Of a stretch of 8,161 nt of DNA, positions 1 to 7,603 are shown piece by piece. Source of the stretch: Deltaproteobacteria bacterium. GTDB taxonomy: Bacteria; Desulfobacterota; DSM-4660; Desulfatiglandales; Desulfatiglandaceae. The position numbers and the translations under genes were made by a program. Under the pieces are notes generated by a model that did no database searches, was not told where the DNA came from, and saw only the letters and a list, made by a program, of their open reading frames with translations. Within the stretch, counting starts at the first letter, position 1. Each line of letters opens with the position of its first letter. The DNA lies in assembly GCA_021159825.1 (NCBI GenBank), contig JAGHDR010000082.1, forward strand, positions 1 to 8,161, given 5' to 3'.

Positions 1-24
1 CTCAGTGAATCGTTATGAACTTAA

Positions 25-37
25 CGCCCTTCGGGCG
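25..37. repeat. Small GC-rich hairpin
   Basis: CGCCC (25-29) and GGGCG (33-37) form a 5-bp perfect stem with a TTC loop. No T or A tract follows on either strand, so it is not a convincing intrinsic terminator. It lies just outside the heptad-repeat element and may be part of it, or the tail of an upstream feature beyond the window edge. Confidence 0.4.
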
Positions 38-44
38 GACTTAA

Positions 45-170
45 AAGATGAACATCGAACGTCGAACATCGAATTTTGAATTAAGGTATTCTGCCAATTT
101 ATAAATAGGCAGAGCGAAGCGATTTCATCATTCGATCTTCAATGTTGGACGTTCGATGTTCGACGTTCAA
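45..170. repeat. Palindromic heptad-repeat element (MITE-like or REP-like intergenic repeat)
   Basis: The left arm (50-77) is a run of seven-base units, GAACATC, GAACGTC, GAACATC, GAATTTT. The right arm (120-168) read on the minus strand is seven more units of the same kind: GAACGTC, GAACATC, GAACGTC, CAACATT, GAAGATC, GAATGAT, GAAATCG. Positions 57-73 and 152-168 are a perfect 17-bp inverted match. Between the arms lies a 22-bp palindrome with a single mismatch (91-112), with CTGCC/GGCAG ends and ATTTATAAAT at the centre. The whole unit could fold into a large cruciform or RNA hairpin. It lies downstream of selB. The layout resembles a non-autonomous mobile or REP-type repeat. No transposase or target-site duplication is visible, so mobility is inferred only. 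Boundaries are approximate. Confidence 0.7.
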
Positions 171-252
171 AAAAAATCACTCCTATCCTATTATGCCGAA
201 TTCATTAAGCATAAAATGGAAATTCCTATACTTTTAAGTTAAAATGCTCCGA

Positions 253-2157
253 TCATTTTTTTCTCAAAACCCGGCTGTCGCCCACCCGAACCGTCACCTG
301 GGTTTTGTCAAAATATTCGATCAGCGGAATGGTGTATTTTCTGGAAGCACCGGTCATCTCTTTGAACTGTGGCGTGGTGATTTCCCCATGGGATTTCAAA
401 AAATCCACCAACTCTTTTTCCAAAGCTTCCACCGCGCTCCCGTAAAAATAGAGGTCTTCTTTGACCTTCAGCAAAATGCCGTCCTTCACCATAACCCCCA
501 GCACTTCCGATGCCGTATTTCCTTGAAATTTTGATTTGATATCTTTGAAATAGGGGGGTTGGAGCCGGCCTTTGGCATATATGTCTTCCAGTTCCTGACG
601 CACCTTTTTCTGGTCGTGGGCCAGGGTGACCTGGTGGTCTTTCAATCGAACCACCTCTTTTTCCTGAACCAGCGCTTCTTCTTTCGCCAGTTGATGAATG
701 AGGTGGTTGAAAAGCTTTGGATCTTTAGCGCCGACCATCCTGGAACGAAGTTCCTCCTTGACCAGGCCCTGCTTCAGAGGAAAGGCCTTATGATATGTGG
801 AAAGGGTTTCCAAAATTTCTCCCCTGGCTTTTTCCATGAAATCAACATGGATCATGGTCCCCCGTTCCTTATCAAATCGAATAATTCTCCTTTTCGCTTT
901 GAGGGCGTTAAGTTGTTCCGTCAGCTTTTTTCGACTCATGTTCACTAGGAAGGAAAGTTCCTCCTCCCCTACGCCCTGAAAGCGTCCCAGGGACACAAAC
1001 AGTTCAATGATTTCCTTCTCTTCTCCTTTATCAAGCAGGTTCAGCTCATTGAGCACCCTTTCTTGAAACCGCTTTTTCTTTCCAGGCAGGGGGTTCAGGA
1101 TCTGGCCGCCGCCGATGGTGCGGACGGGCGAGTAGCTCCTGAGTACGTATCGGTCGCCTCTCAGAACGGTCGTGGGGGCATCCAACCTGATCTGGGCCAA
1201 ACAGGTTTCACCGGGTTTCAATTCATCCCGGTCCAGCAGAACCAGGGTCGAAATAATCTCGGCCGTGCCCGCATGAAACCGTACTTTGGCCCTGTTTTTG
1301 AGCTTACGCGGTACGCTGGAAAGAAGGTCCAGGACCACATCCAGCATGTACGTTGACCGAAGGGCGTCTTTCGTGGCTACCACATTCCCCCGCTGCACCA
1401 TCATTTTTTCGATGCCCTGCAGATTGATGGCGGTTCTAAGGCCGGCCTGAACCTCTTCCACGGTCTTATTGTGGACATGAATTCCCCTGATTTTTGTAGA
1501 AATTCCTTGAGGGTAAACAGTCACCTCATCTCCCGTCTGGATCTTTCCTGATGCGCTTGTCCCCGTAATGACGGTACCGAATCCCTTCATGGTAAATACG
1601 CGATCAATGGGAAGTCGGAAAAGATGCCCCATATCGCGCTCGGGAATCTCTTTGGTCATCCGGCTGATCAACTCGATGAGTTCCGGAATACCCTCCCCCG
1701 TGACAGAGGAGACCTCCGCAACAGGCGCTTCGGCCCGGAAAGTGTCCGATAGGTATTCGGAAACATCCTCCCGCACCAGTTCAAGCCAGTCGGCATCCAC
1801 CATATCCACTTTGGTAAGAACCACAAGACCGTGTTTGATCTTCAGAAGCGAACAGATCTCCAGATGCTCCCGGGTTTGCGGCATGACGCCCTCATCCGCT
1901 GCAATAACGAGAGCCACCAGGTCGATCCCCGTTGCCCCGGCCACCATGTTTTTGACAAATTTCTCATGACCCGGTACGTCGACAATCCCCAACAGCCTTC
2001 CGTCGGGCAGCGCCAGATGGGCAAACCCCAACTCAATGGTAATACCCCGTTCCTTTTCTTCTTTCAAACGATCCGTATCAATACCGGTCAGTGCTCTGAT
2101 CAGTGATGTCTTTCCGTGGTCGATATGGCCAGCTGTACCTAGAATAATTTGTTTCAT
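253..2157 (-). CDS. selB: Selenocysteine-specific translation elongation factor SelB
   Basis: SelB is the EF-Tu-like GTPase that carries Sec-tRNA(Sec) to in-frame UGA codons by recognising a SECIS hairpin in the mRNA. The 634-residue product is full length for the family. GTPase motifs are intact: GHIDHGKT (10-17), RGITIELGF (37-45, the SelB switch I form), DVPGHE (60-65), TKVD (115-118) and an SSVTGEG loop near 150-156. EF-Tu-like beta-barrel domains follow (about 175-355). The C-terminal part (about 365-634) matches the SECIS-binding winged-helix region, ending in the conserved block [12 protein letters not shown] (606-617) and [10 protein letters not shown] (622-631). The start is supported by AAGGA (complement of 2165-2169), 7 nt before the ATG. 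The stop is TGA at 255-253. Neither selA nor selC is in the window. Its presence implies that the organism makes selenoproteins. Confidence 0.98.
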   Translation of the reverse strand: MKQIILGTAGHIDHGKTSLIRALTGIDTDRLKEEKERGITIELGFAHLALPDGRLLGIVDVPGHEKFVKNMVAGATGIDLVALVIAADEGVMPQTREHLEICSLLKIKHGLVVLTKVDMVDADWLELVREDVSEYLSDTFRAEAPVAEVSSVTGEGIPELIELISRMTKEIPERDMGHLFRLPIDRVFTMKGFGTVITGTSASGKIQTGDEVTVYPQGISTKIRGIHVHNKTVEEVQAGLRTAINLQGIEKMMVQRGNVVATKDALRSTYMLDVVLDLLSSVPRKLKNRAKVRFHAGTAEIISTLVLLDRDELKPGETCLAQIRLDAPTTVLRGDRYVLRSYSPVRTIGGGQILNPLPGKKKRFQERVLNELNLLDKGEEKEIIELFVSLGRFQGVGEEELSFLVNMSRKKLTEQLNALKAKRRIIRFDKERGTMIHVDFMEKARGEILETLSTYHKAFPLKQGLVKEELRSRMVGAKDPKLFNHLIHQLAKEEALVQEKEVVRLKDHQVTLAHDQKKVRQELEDIYAKGRLQPPYFKDIKSKFQGNTASEVLGVMVKDGILLKVKEDLYFYGSAVEALEKELVDFLKSHGEITTPQFKEMTGASRKYTIPLIEYFDKTQVTVRVGDSRVLRKK

Positions 2158-2193
2158 GAAACGATCCTTAAATTTACTGAAGAGATGTTGGTG

Positions 2194-2280
2194 AAAAAAC
2201 CCGCAGACGTCAACCGCCTCAGTCCTCTGGGGCAGTTACAAACGTTCGATGGAAATGAGTGGGCACTAAACGAGCTCACT
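2194..2280 (-). promoter_or_regulatory. Structured selB 5' leader with hairpins and a U tract
   Basis: On the minus strand, the stretch between the selB promoter and its RBS can form two hairpins. One pairs 2227-2237 with 2212-2222 around an AGGA loop (11 positions, one G-U wobble and one A-C mismatch). The other pairs 2274-2280 with 2258-2264 (one mismatch). A competing fold pairs CCCCAG (complement of 2227-2232) with CTGCGGG (complement of 2200-2206, one bulged C), immediately followed by six T (complement of 2194-2199), which would resemble an intrinsic terminator. This suggests attenuation or a protein-binding leader. In E. coli a SECIS-like element near the 5' end of the selAB mRNA binds SelB for autoregulation, so a similar role is possible here but unproven. 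Folding was done by eye. Confidence 0.4.
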
Positions 2281-2299
2281 GACAAACATCGTACCCGTC

Positions 2300-2328
2300 A
2301 AAATAAAAGGTATGGGCATGGGTGTCAA
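2300..2328 (-). promoter_or_regulatory. Sigma-70-type promoter of selB
   Basis: On the minus strand a perfect -35 TTGACA (complement of 2323-2328) is followed after exactly 17 nt by TATTTT (complement of 2300-2305, 4 of 6 matches to TATAAT). Transcription would begin near 2293, giving a leader of about 135 nt before the selB ATG. Confidence 0.6.
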
Positions 2329-2364
2329 GCCGAATAGCGGACGAAAAATTGTTTGAAATATTTG

Positions 2365-2393
2365 TTGACCCTCAAATGGATTTTTGATAAAAG
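2365..2393 (+). promoter_or_regulatory. Probable sigma-70 promoter of tRNA-Asn
   Basis: TTGACC (2365-2370) is followed after 17 nt by TAAAAG (2388-2393); GATAAA at 2386-2391 is an alternative -10 with a short 15-nt spacer. Transcription would start near 2400, about 45 nt upstream of the mature tRNA end. It is back to back with the selB promoter, with the two -35 boxes about 40 bp apart. Confidence 0.5.
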
Positions 2394-2446
2394 ACGTTTT
2401 CTGTTGATTCGGTCCCAGTACGACCTGTCTAATGAACAGATTCTGT

Positions 2447-2522
2447 TCCCCGGTAGCTCAGCTGGTAGAGCAGGTGGCTGTTAACCACCTTGTCGGCGGT
2501 TCGAGTCCGTCCCGGGGAGCCA
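2447..2522 (+). tRNA. tRNA-Asn (anticodon GTT)
   Basis: This is a complete 76-nt cloverleaf. The acceptor stem TCCCCGG (2447-2453) pairs perfectly with CCGGGGA (2512-2518). The D stem is GCTC/GAGC (2456-2459 and 2468-2471). The anticodon stem GGTGG/CCACC (2473-2477 and 2485-2489) encloses the loop CTGTTAA, with anticodon GTT at 2480-2482. The T stem GGCGG/CCGTC (2495-2499 and 2507-2511, one G-U) encloses TTCGAGT. The discriminator base is G2519, as in E. coli tRNA-Asn, and CCA is encoded (2520-2522). It reads AAC/AAU codons. It is transcribed alone, divergently from selB, and ends at the terminator about 90 nt downstream. Confidence 0.98.
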
Positions 2523-2613
2523 ATAAAATCAAAATCTTATGGCGTAATGCTAATAAATTAAATTTTCCGAAAGTTCAGTTTGTCAATAAAAAAAACTATT
2601 CTAGCCTAAAAAT

Positions 2614-2643
2614 ACCGGGTTCCATTATTGGCCCGGTTTTTTT
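2614..2643 (+). terminator. Intrinsic terminator of tRNA-Asn
   Basis: ACCGGG (2614-2619) pairs perfectly with CCCGGT (2632-2637). The inner CCA/TGG (2622-2624 and 2629-2631) closes on a TTAT loop, leaving a two-base TT bulge. A run of seven T (2637-2643) follows directly, and an A-rich stretch precedes the stem. This is a textbook Rho-independent terminator on the plus strand. Confidence 0.88.
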
Positions 2644-2797
2644 CCTTCTACCCCAAAAAGAAAATGTGTTTTTCAAATCCACGTTCAAAAGGTGGTTCCA
2701 GGTCAGAGAAACGTCAGCTAATAACTTCAGCAGCATTCCCTCAGAATAGTTCATACTGGTTCGATCAGTGAAACGAGTAAAACAAGGGGGGTGTTCT
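2644..2797. other. Gene-free spacer between the tRNA-Asn terminator and the glnD 3' region
   Basis: I see no gene or recognisable RNA here. A 52-codon minus-strand ORF (2596-2754) has no Shine-Dalgarno sequence and runs back through the tRNA terminator, so it is not called. A weak ACTG/CAGT hairpin near 2756-2769 is not convincing. Confidence 0.5.
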
Positions 2798-2866
2798 TTA
2801 TATTTTTACATTTCGCACCCACCAACCGCGATGTGTTCCAGCTTTTCATGAAATGTAAACATATAA
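2798..2866. repeat. Long inverted repeat downstream of glnD
   Basis: The 17-bp arms at 2798-2814 and 2850-2866 match at 16 of 17 positions. The inner ten, TTTACATTTC and GAAATGTAAA, are perfect. The loop is 35 nt. The arm nearest glnD is directly followed by the 12-bp palindrome AGGGGCGCCCCT (2866-2877), which abuts the glnD stop codon. Together they could form a 3'-end structure for the glnD mRNA. There is no clean T tract on either strand after the stem, so it is not called as an intrinsic terminator. Confidence 0.55.
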
Positions 2867-2877
2867 GGGGCGCCCCT
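2866..2877. repeat. GC-rich 12-bp palindrome at the glnD stop codon
   Basis: AGGGGCGCCCCT is a perfect 12-bp palindrome that ends one base beyond the glnD TAG (complement of 2879-2881). It could be a protein-binding site or part of a 3' mRNA structure. The role is unknown. Confidence 0.5.
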
Positions 2878-2878
2878 G

Positions 2879-5515
2879 CTACTGAGCAAGCACTTTATTC
2901 AGTGTTGCAACAATTTTCTTGGATTCGCTTTCGTCTTCCACTTTCTGCCCTTCCAGGTCTCGCACATAAAAGATGTCGGCAACCTGATCCCCTTTGGTGG
3001 CGATTTTGGCAATTCGGATATCGAGGCCCAGTTCAAAGATGGTTCGCGTAATTTTGTAAAGCAGTCCGATCCGATCATCGGCGAAGACCTCAATTAGCGT
3101 GAAAAAGTCCGAAACCCGATTATCCACTCGGATTTTTGGTGGGTGGGAGGGTTTGTAGCCGGTGTTCAAAATGGATGGCTGGGATTTTTCTCTTATGCTG
3201 TCTTCAAGGGGCAGGCTTCCCCGGAAGACGTTTTCCACGTCTTTTTTCACCTTTTCCCATATTTCGAGGGCACGGCGGGGGTCGGGATGAGGGGTTGCCT
3301 TGAAAATATCAACCGCTGTGCCGTCTCCCCAGGTATAGATATTGGCAGCCACAACGTTGACATGGTTGATGGCCAGTACACCTGCCATCTGGGAAAAAAT
3401 TCCCGGCCTGTCCTTGGACATGAAGATAATGTCCACACAGCCTTCCATCTCATTTTCCTTGATTTCAACCGCCAATTGAGGGGTTTTTTCATCTTCTTGT
3501 CTCTCCCGCAAGACTTTCAGCACATGAACATGGTGAATGATTTCACGGGGGGCGCAGTTCAGGAGATAGCGGGGGGACATGGCTGAAAACAGGGTGTCCT
3601 GTTCAGCATCCGTGAGCTCCGGAAAGGCTCTCTGGACCTGTAAAAGGGTTTCCCGTGCCCTTTGAGACGCATCGCGGGTGGCCAGTTCTTCTCCCAGAAA
3701 GATGTTGAGGATTTTGAAAAAGAGCTCTTGAATCAGGTTCGCGGTCCAGGGGTTCCAGACCCGGGGACCGGTGGCCCGGGCATCCGCCCATGCCAATACA
3801 TAGAGCATTTTAAGCTTGTCAGTGTCCTCTATGGTGCGTGCGCATTGGACAATCACTTTTTCATCGCCCAGATCCCTTCTGGTTGCGGTTTCCACCAGCA
3901 GGAGATGATGCCTGATGAGAAAGAGGGCCTGTTCTGTTTCACTCTTGGGATAATTGAGCCGTTTCAATATGGTTTCAGCAATTTCAGTGCCTTTCTGTGC
4001 ATGGTTTTTTCCCGTTTTTCCAATGTCGTGAAGGAGTCCTGCCAGAAAAAGCGGTTCCGGGTCGGGCAGATCGCTAAAGATATCCACCAGGAGAAGGTCT
4101 TTTCCCCTGCCAATGGTTTTTAGCTGCTTGAGGGTTTCCAGTGAATGCCGTCCCACCGGAAAAATATGGTACGCATCGAACTGGACCCGGTCTCTTATCT
4201 TCGAAAATTCAGGCATAAAGGCTTCCAGGAAACCGAGCTCAAACATTTTGTCGAGGGCTTCAAAGGCCTTTTTGCTGTTGAGAATATTCCGAAAATATTC
4301 TCCCATGCGTGCAGATGATCTGAATTGGTCATCCACCAGGATTAGGAACTCACGAATCAATCTTTCTGTTTCCATGGAAAGGGCACAGCCTGATCGGGCG
4401 AGTTGGTCAAATACCGCCATCAGGAGGAACGGTTCAGAGACGATGGCTGTGGCGGAGTCAAACTGGATTTCGCTGTTCTGAATGTTTAAACCATTCGGTG
4501 GTGGTTCGTGCCATCCGGCTTTCTTGGGGGAACCGTGCGGCCTTGGGAGATGCGCCGCGGCGAAAGACCGATTCATGTTTTTGATGGATGCCATGGCGCG
4601 ATGGAGTTTACCCATAAATTGTTCAACAGCCAGGAAACTGCCTTTATCGTGATACCCAAGCCATCGGGCGATATCCTCCTGGTACTCAAAGTTTAGACGG
4701 TCGTTTTTCCTGCCGACCAGTTGATGGAGCCTGTTTCGAACCGCCCAGATGAATTGGAGATTTTTCTTGAGGCCCTCATATTCTCTGTGGGAGAGTTTTC
4801 CATGGTACTCCAGGTCCCTGGGGGTTCTCAGTTCGAAAAGCGCTTTTGCATGCCACAGAACTTGATGATAGTCCCGCAAACCCCCGATGCCCTCTTTGAG
4901 ATTCGGTTCGAGAAGATGGCTTGCATCTCCAAAGGTCTCCATGCGGATTTTGTGACAATCCTCCAGCCAGCGTGATATTTCAACCGCCTTTTTTTGGGCT
5001 ATCTTTTTGTGAAGGGATTCCATGAGGGAGAGGTATAGGGAGGAATCACCGCTTATAAACCGGGCGTCCATCATGGATGTTAGGACTTCAAAATCACTCT
5101 TGGAAAGGGTGAGACAATCCTTGATGGTGCGGACCCCGTATCCCAGGTCGAAGCCTAAATCCCATAAAGGATAAAGAAATTCCTCAACCAGTTCTTTTGC
5201 CAAAGGGGGTATTTTTGAGCCAAACAAGATAAGGATATCAATGTCCGAATGGAAGTCGAGTTCTTTTCGCCCATATCCTCCCACAGCCAAAAGTGCGAAA
5301 GAGCGCCGCTTTTTGAACAGAAGGCGACCCGTTTCGCTGTTATGATGGCTCTGTCTGAAATATTGATCCATTATTTCAGTATATGCATCTGAAAAGGAAT
5401 GGCGCGATTCCCCATTTTCGAACTGTGCGCTCAGGGCGCGCCTGGAATCCTCGAGCACTCTTGATGCGGACGTTTTTGCAATATCTTTATTGCCGGTGGT
5501 TTTTGCTGCCAACAT
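2879..5515 (-). CDS. glnD: Bifunctional [protein-PII] uridylyltransferase/uridylyl-removing enzyme GlnD
   Basis: GlnD senses glutamine. It uridylylates PII (GlnB/GlnK) when glutamine is low and removes UMP when it is high, which controls nitrogen assimilation. The 878-residue product is of normal family length and all four domains are visible. The nucleotidyltransferase domain has GGYGRKEL (79-86) and the metal-binding pair D91/D93 in SDIDILIL. A PII-UTase helical region contains KEGIGGLRDYH (207-217). The HD hydrolase domain has H450, H457, the LLHDIGK motif with H496/D497, and H536/H537. Two C-terminal ACT domains (about 693-760 and 804-873) include DRPGIFSQM and DDRIGLLYKI, the glutamine-binding sensors. 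Start: AAGGAG (complement of 5525-5530) lies 9 nt before the ATG. Transcription is probably sigma-54 dependent. It is divergent from glmS, and the PII gene about 2.5 kb away encodes its substrate. Confidence 0.98.
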   Translation of the reverse strand: MLAAKTTGNKDIAKTSASRVLEDSRRALSAQFENGESRHSFSDAYTEIMDQYFRQSHHNSETGRLLFKKRRSFALLAVGGYGRKELDFHSDIDILILFGSKIPPLAKELVEEFLYPLWDLGFDLGYGVRTIKDCLTLSKSDFEVLTSMMDARFISGDSSLYLSLMESLHKKIAQKKAVEISRWLEDCHKIRMETFGDASHLLEPNLKEGIGGLRDYHQVLWHAKALFELRTPRDLEYHGKLSHREYEGLKKNLQFIWAVRNRLHQLVGRKNDRLNFEYQEDIARWLGYHDKGSFLAVEQFMGKLHRAMASIKNMNRSFAAAHLPRPHGSPKKAGWHEPPPNGLNIQNSEIQFDSATAIVSEPFLLMAVFDQLARSGCALSMETERLIREFLILVDDQFRSSARMGEYFRNILNSKKAFEALDKMFELGFLEAFMPEFSKIRDRVQFDAYHIFPVGRHSLETLKQLKTIGRGKDLLLVDIFSDLPDPEPLFLAGLLHDIGKTGKNHAQKGTEIAETILKRLNYPKSETEQALFLIRHHLLLVETATRRDLGDEKVIVQCARTIEDTDKLKMLYVLAWADARATGPRVWNPWTANLIQELFFKILNIFLGEELATRDASQRARETLLQVQRAFPELTDAEQDTLFSAMSPRYLLNCAPREIIHHVHVLKVLRERQEDEKTPQLAVEIKENEMEGCVDIIFMSKDRPGIFSQMAGVLAINHVNVVAANIYTWGDGTAVDIFKATPHPDPRRALEIWEKVKKDVENVFRGSLPLEDSIREKSQPSILNTGYKPSHPPKIRVDNRVSDFFTLIEVFADDRIGLLYKITRTIFELGLDIRIAKIATKGDQVADIFYVRDLEGQKVEDESESKKIVATLNKVLAQ

Positions 5516-5540
5516 GGTTAAGGTCTCCTTGACGCTTTCA

Positions 5541-5582
5541 CTGTTTCAAATGTATGAGCGTTTTCACGGCTGCTTGAAACAG
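5541..5582 (-). promoter_or_regulatory. Hairpin at the 5' end of the glnD mRNA
   Basis: CTGTTTCAA (5541-5549) and TTGAAACAG (5574-5582) are a perfect 9-bp inverted repeat with a 24-nt loop. The outer arm overlaps the transcription start predicted from the glnD sigma-54 promoter (near 5578), so most of the stem would form the extreme 5' end of the message. It could instead be an operator. No function is shown. Confidence 0.4.
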
Positions 5583-5588
5583 AATCCC

Positions 5589-5604
5589 TGCAATCCGTGT
5601 GCCA
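5589..5604 (-). promoter_or_regulatory. Sigma-54 (RpoN) -24/-12 promoter of glnD
   Basis: On the minus strand the sequence TGGCACACGGATTGCA matches the RpoN consensus TGGCAC-N5-TTGCA at every fixed position, with the invariant GG and GC 10 nt apart. The predicted start is near 5578, about 60 nt before the glnD ATG. Sigma-54 promoters need an enhancer-binding protein such as NtrC. No clear full NtrC site was found upstream. Confidence 0.85.
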
Positions 5605-5648
5605 TTTTGCAACGATTGCCGAAATTAGGAATTGCGATGAATTTTCGG

Positions 5649-5677
5649 TTGTATATTCATTAGAAAAAAGTTAAAAT
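5649..5677 (+). promoter_or_regulatory. Probable sigma-70 promoter of glmS
   Basis: TTGTAT (5649-5654) is followed after 17 nt by TAAAAT (5672-5677, 5 of 6 matches to TATAAT). Transcription would begin near 5684, about 94 nt before the glmS ATG. A 7-bp inverted repeat, GTTAAAA/TTTTAAC (5670-5676 and 5687-5693), covers the -10 and the start point and could be an operator. The -35 is weak. Confidence 0.45.
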
Positions 5678-5762
5678 ACCGTGTTTTTTTAACATTAGCG
5701 ATACTTTGGGGCCTGGTGCTCTGCCAAGAGACCCATCGTGATTTTTCTGAAATAGGGTGTCT

Positions 5763-5770
5763 GAGGAGAA
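5763..5770 (+). promoter_or_regulatory. Ribosome binding site fixing the glmS start
   Basis: GAGGAGAA ends 7 nt before the ATG at 5778. The in-frame GTG at 5757 lies upstream of this site and would place extra residues before the catalytic cysteine. GlmS needs Cys as its second residue, exposed by Met removal, so 5778 is the true start. Confidence 0.9.
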
Positions 5771-5777
5771 TTTTAAC

Positions 5778-7603
5778 ATGTGCGGGATTATTTGTTATGT
5801 GGGACAAAAAAATGCAAAACCAATCCTGATTGAAGGGTTGAAACGGCTTGAATACAGGGGATATGACTCGGCGGGCCTTGCAGTGCAAAATGGCAACGAA
5901 GTTTCCTGTTATCGGGAACTGGGAAAAATTGCAAGCCTGGAAGCCCTTGTGAATGATAAGCCCATGGAGGGCAGCTGCGGTATTGCCCACACCCGCTGGG
6001 CAACGCACGGTGAACCCTCGGTTCAAAATGCCCACCCGCAACGGGACCAGACGGACAACGTTTTTGTCATTCACAACGGCATTATTGAAAACTTTCACAT
6101 TCTGAAAAGACAATTGGAAAAAAAGGGCATTGTGTTCCGGTCTGAAACGGATACGGAAGTCCTGGCGCAGCTGATTGCCCTTTATTTTGAAGGCGATCTG
6201 GCGGACGCGGTTAGAAAGACCATGAGCCGGGTAGGGGGACTTTCGGTCTCGGTGTCATTCATCGTGATGTTCCTGATCAGATCGTTGTGGCCAGACGGGG
6301 GAGCCCCCTGATTATCGGCGTGAGCGATGAAGGCCATCTTGTGGCGTCCGATGTTTCCGCCATGGTGCGATATACCAATAAAGTGGTGCATCTTCGGGAA
6401 AACGAACTGGCGACTGTTACAGCAGATGATTTTTCCATCTCAACTGCTTCGGCGAAACTGATTGAGCGGGGTACGGAAACGGTTGAATGGCGGGCCGAAG
6501 ATGCTGAGCTGAACGGGTTTCCCCATTTTATGCTGAAAGAGATTTATGAACAGCCCTACACCATCAAGAATGCCTTCCGTGGCCGCCTTGAGCCGGGTGA
6601 GGGTGTACCCAAACTGGGCGGGATCATGCCCGTGTGGGAGGATCTCAAGAACTGCCGGCATATGGTGCTGGTAGCGTGCGGCACCTCTTATTACGCGGCC
6701 TGCGTGGGGAAATACATTTTTGAAAAGCTCACGGAAATTGATACGGAAGTGGGTCTGGCTTCCGAATTCCGTTATCGAAAATTAAATTTCCCCCCCAACA
6801 CGTTTGTGGTGGCCATCAGCCAGTCCGGGGAAACCGCCGACACCCTTGCGGCCATTAAGGAAGCAAAGCGCAAAGGCGCTACACTTCTCGGTATTGTCAA
6901 TGTGGTGGGGAGCACCATCAGCCGGGAAACAGACGGCGGTATTTATAACCATGCGGGTCCTGAAATCGGCGTGGCTTCCACAAAAAATTTCACCTCTCAA
7001 CTGACCACCCTTACGTTGCTGGCACTGCTTCTGGGACGTCATCAGCACCTTTCACTGACTGAGGGCATTCAGGCCATTCGCGCACTGGAAGCCCTGCCCG
7101 ACCAGGTTCGGGAATTGCTGGGTCAATCCAGCCACATCGAAGCCATCGCAGAGAAGTACTATCATTGCACGAACTGGCTTTTTCTGGGCCGGAAGTACAA
7201 TTACCCCATAGCCTTGGAAGGGGCTTTGAAACTCAAGGAGGTCTCCTATATCCACGCCGAAGGGTATGCCGCCGGAGAAATGAAGCATGGTCCCATTGCG
7301 CTGATCAATCCGGAAATGCCTACAGTGGCCATTATCCCCAAGGATGAGATGTATGAAAAAATGCTCAGCAACATCCATGAAATCAAAAGCCGCAAAGGCC
7401 CTGTGATCGCCATTGCCACCCAGGGGGATGAACGGGTCAGGGAATTGGTGGATGATATCATCGAGGTGCCGCCTATCCTCGATTTCTTGAGCCCCATGCT
7501 GTCCGTGATCCCCTGCCAGTTGCTGGCTTACTACTGTGCAAAATTTCTTGAAAGGGATATCGATAAACCCCGCAATCTGGCAAAGAGCGTTACTGTGGAG
7601 TAG
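5778..7603 (+). CDS. glmS: Glutamine--fructose-6-phosphate aminotransferase (isomerizing) GlmS, frameshifted
   Basis: GlmS makes glucosamine-6-phosphate from fructose-6-phosphate and glutamine, the first step to UDP-GlcNAc for peptidoglycan and lipopolysaccharide. The reading frame breaks at 6234-6238. Frame one runs 5778-6311 and ends in an aberrant tail, while the correct continuation lies in another frame from about 6239 to the stop at 7603. Adding one G gives 608 residues, essentially the E. coli length (609). The glutaminase half has Cys2 (MCGIICYVG), HTRWATHG (71-78), HNGIIEN (99-105) and SETDTE (122-127). In the reconstructed numbering, the two SIS domains have CGTS (301-304), SQSGET (348-353), E481, K485, E488, H504 and the C-terminal LAKSVTVE with K603. 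All catalytic positions are kept, so the break is recent or a sequencing error. As written, only a 178-residue truncated product would be made from the start codon. Confidence 0.95.
6231..6241 (+). other. One-base deletion in a G run within glmS
   Basis: The frame reads GTA GGG GGA CTT, then nonsense. With a sixth G it reads GTA GGG GGG ACT TTC and continues into the expected GlmS text TFGLGVIHRDVPDQIV. The run is five G (6234-6238). A programmed -1 slip is unlikely because AGGGGGA is not a standard slippery heptamer, and re-pairing of the P-site tRNA would mismatch at A6233. Confidence 0.85.

Noticed and set aside
2500..2522. tRNA-Asn 3' end as an integration site
   Set aside because: No integrase gene and no second copy of the tRNA 3' end in the window.
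2432..2749. 105-codon plus-strand ORF across the tRNA
   Set aside because: It translates the tRNA-Asn gene itself (VAQLVEQ...GGSSPSRGA, a common tRNA-derived artefact) and runs through the terminator.
2596..2754. 52-codon minus-strand ORF
   Set aside because: No Shine-Dalgarno sequence, overlaps the tRNA terminator, and no similarity that I recognise.
3662..4123. 153-codon plus-strand ORF inside glnD
   Set aside because: Antisense of the GlnD HD domain region; no supported start and no recognisable domain.
5757..5777. Upstream GTG start for glmS
   Set aside because: It precedes the Shine-Dalgarno site and would bury the catalytic cysteine that must become the N-terminus.
5605..5777. glmS ribozyme in the leader
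   Set aside because: The predicted leader is only about 94 nt and shows no recognisable ribozyme core; this ribozyme is typical of Firmicutes.
5625..6113. 162-codon minus-strand ORF overlapping the glmS start
   Set aside because: Antisense to the well-conserved glutaminase domain and to the glmS promoter region; composition looks like a shadow.
6287..7603. Independent 438-codon isomerase gene with a GTG start
   Set aside because: The GTG is an internal valine of GlmS (QIVVARRGS); coding similarity extends upstream to 6239 in the same frame, so this is the rest of one frameshifted gene.
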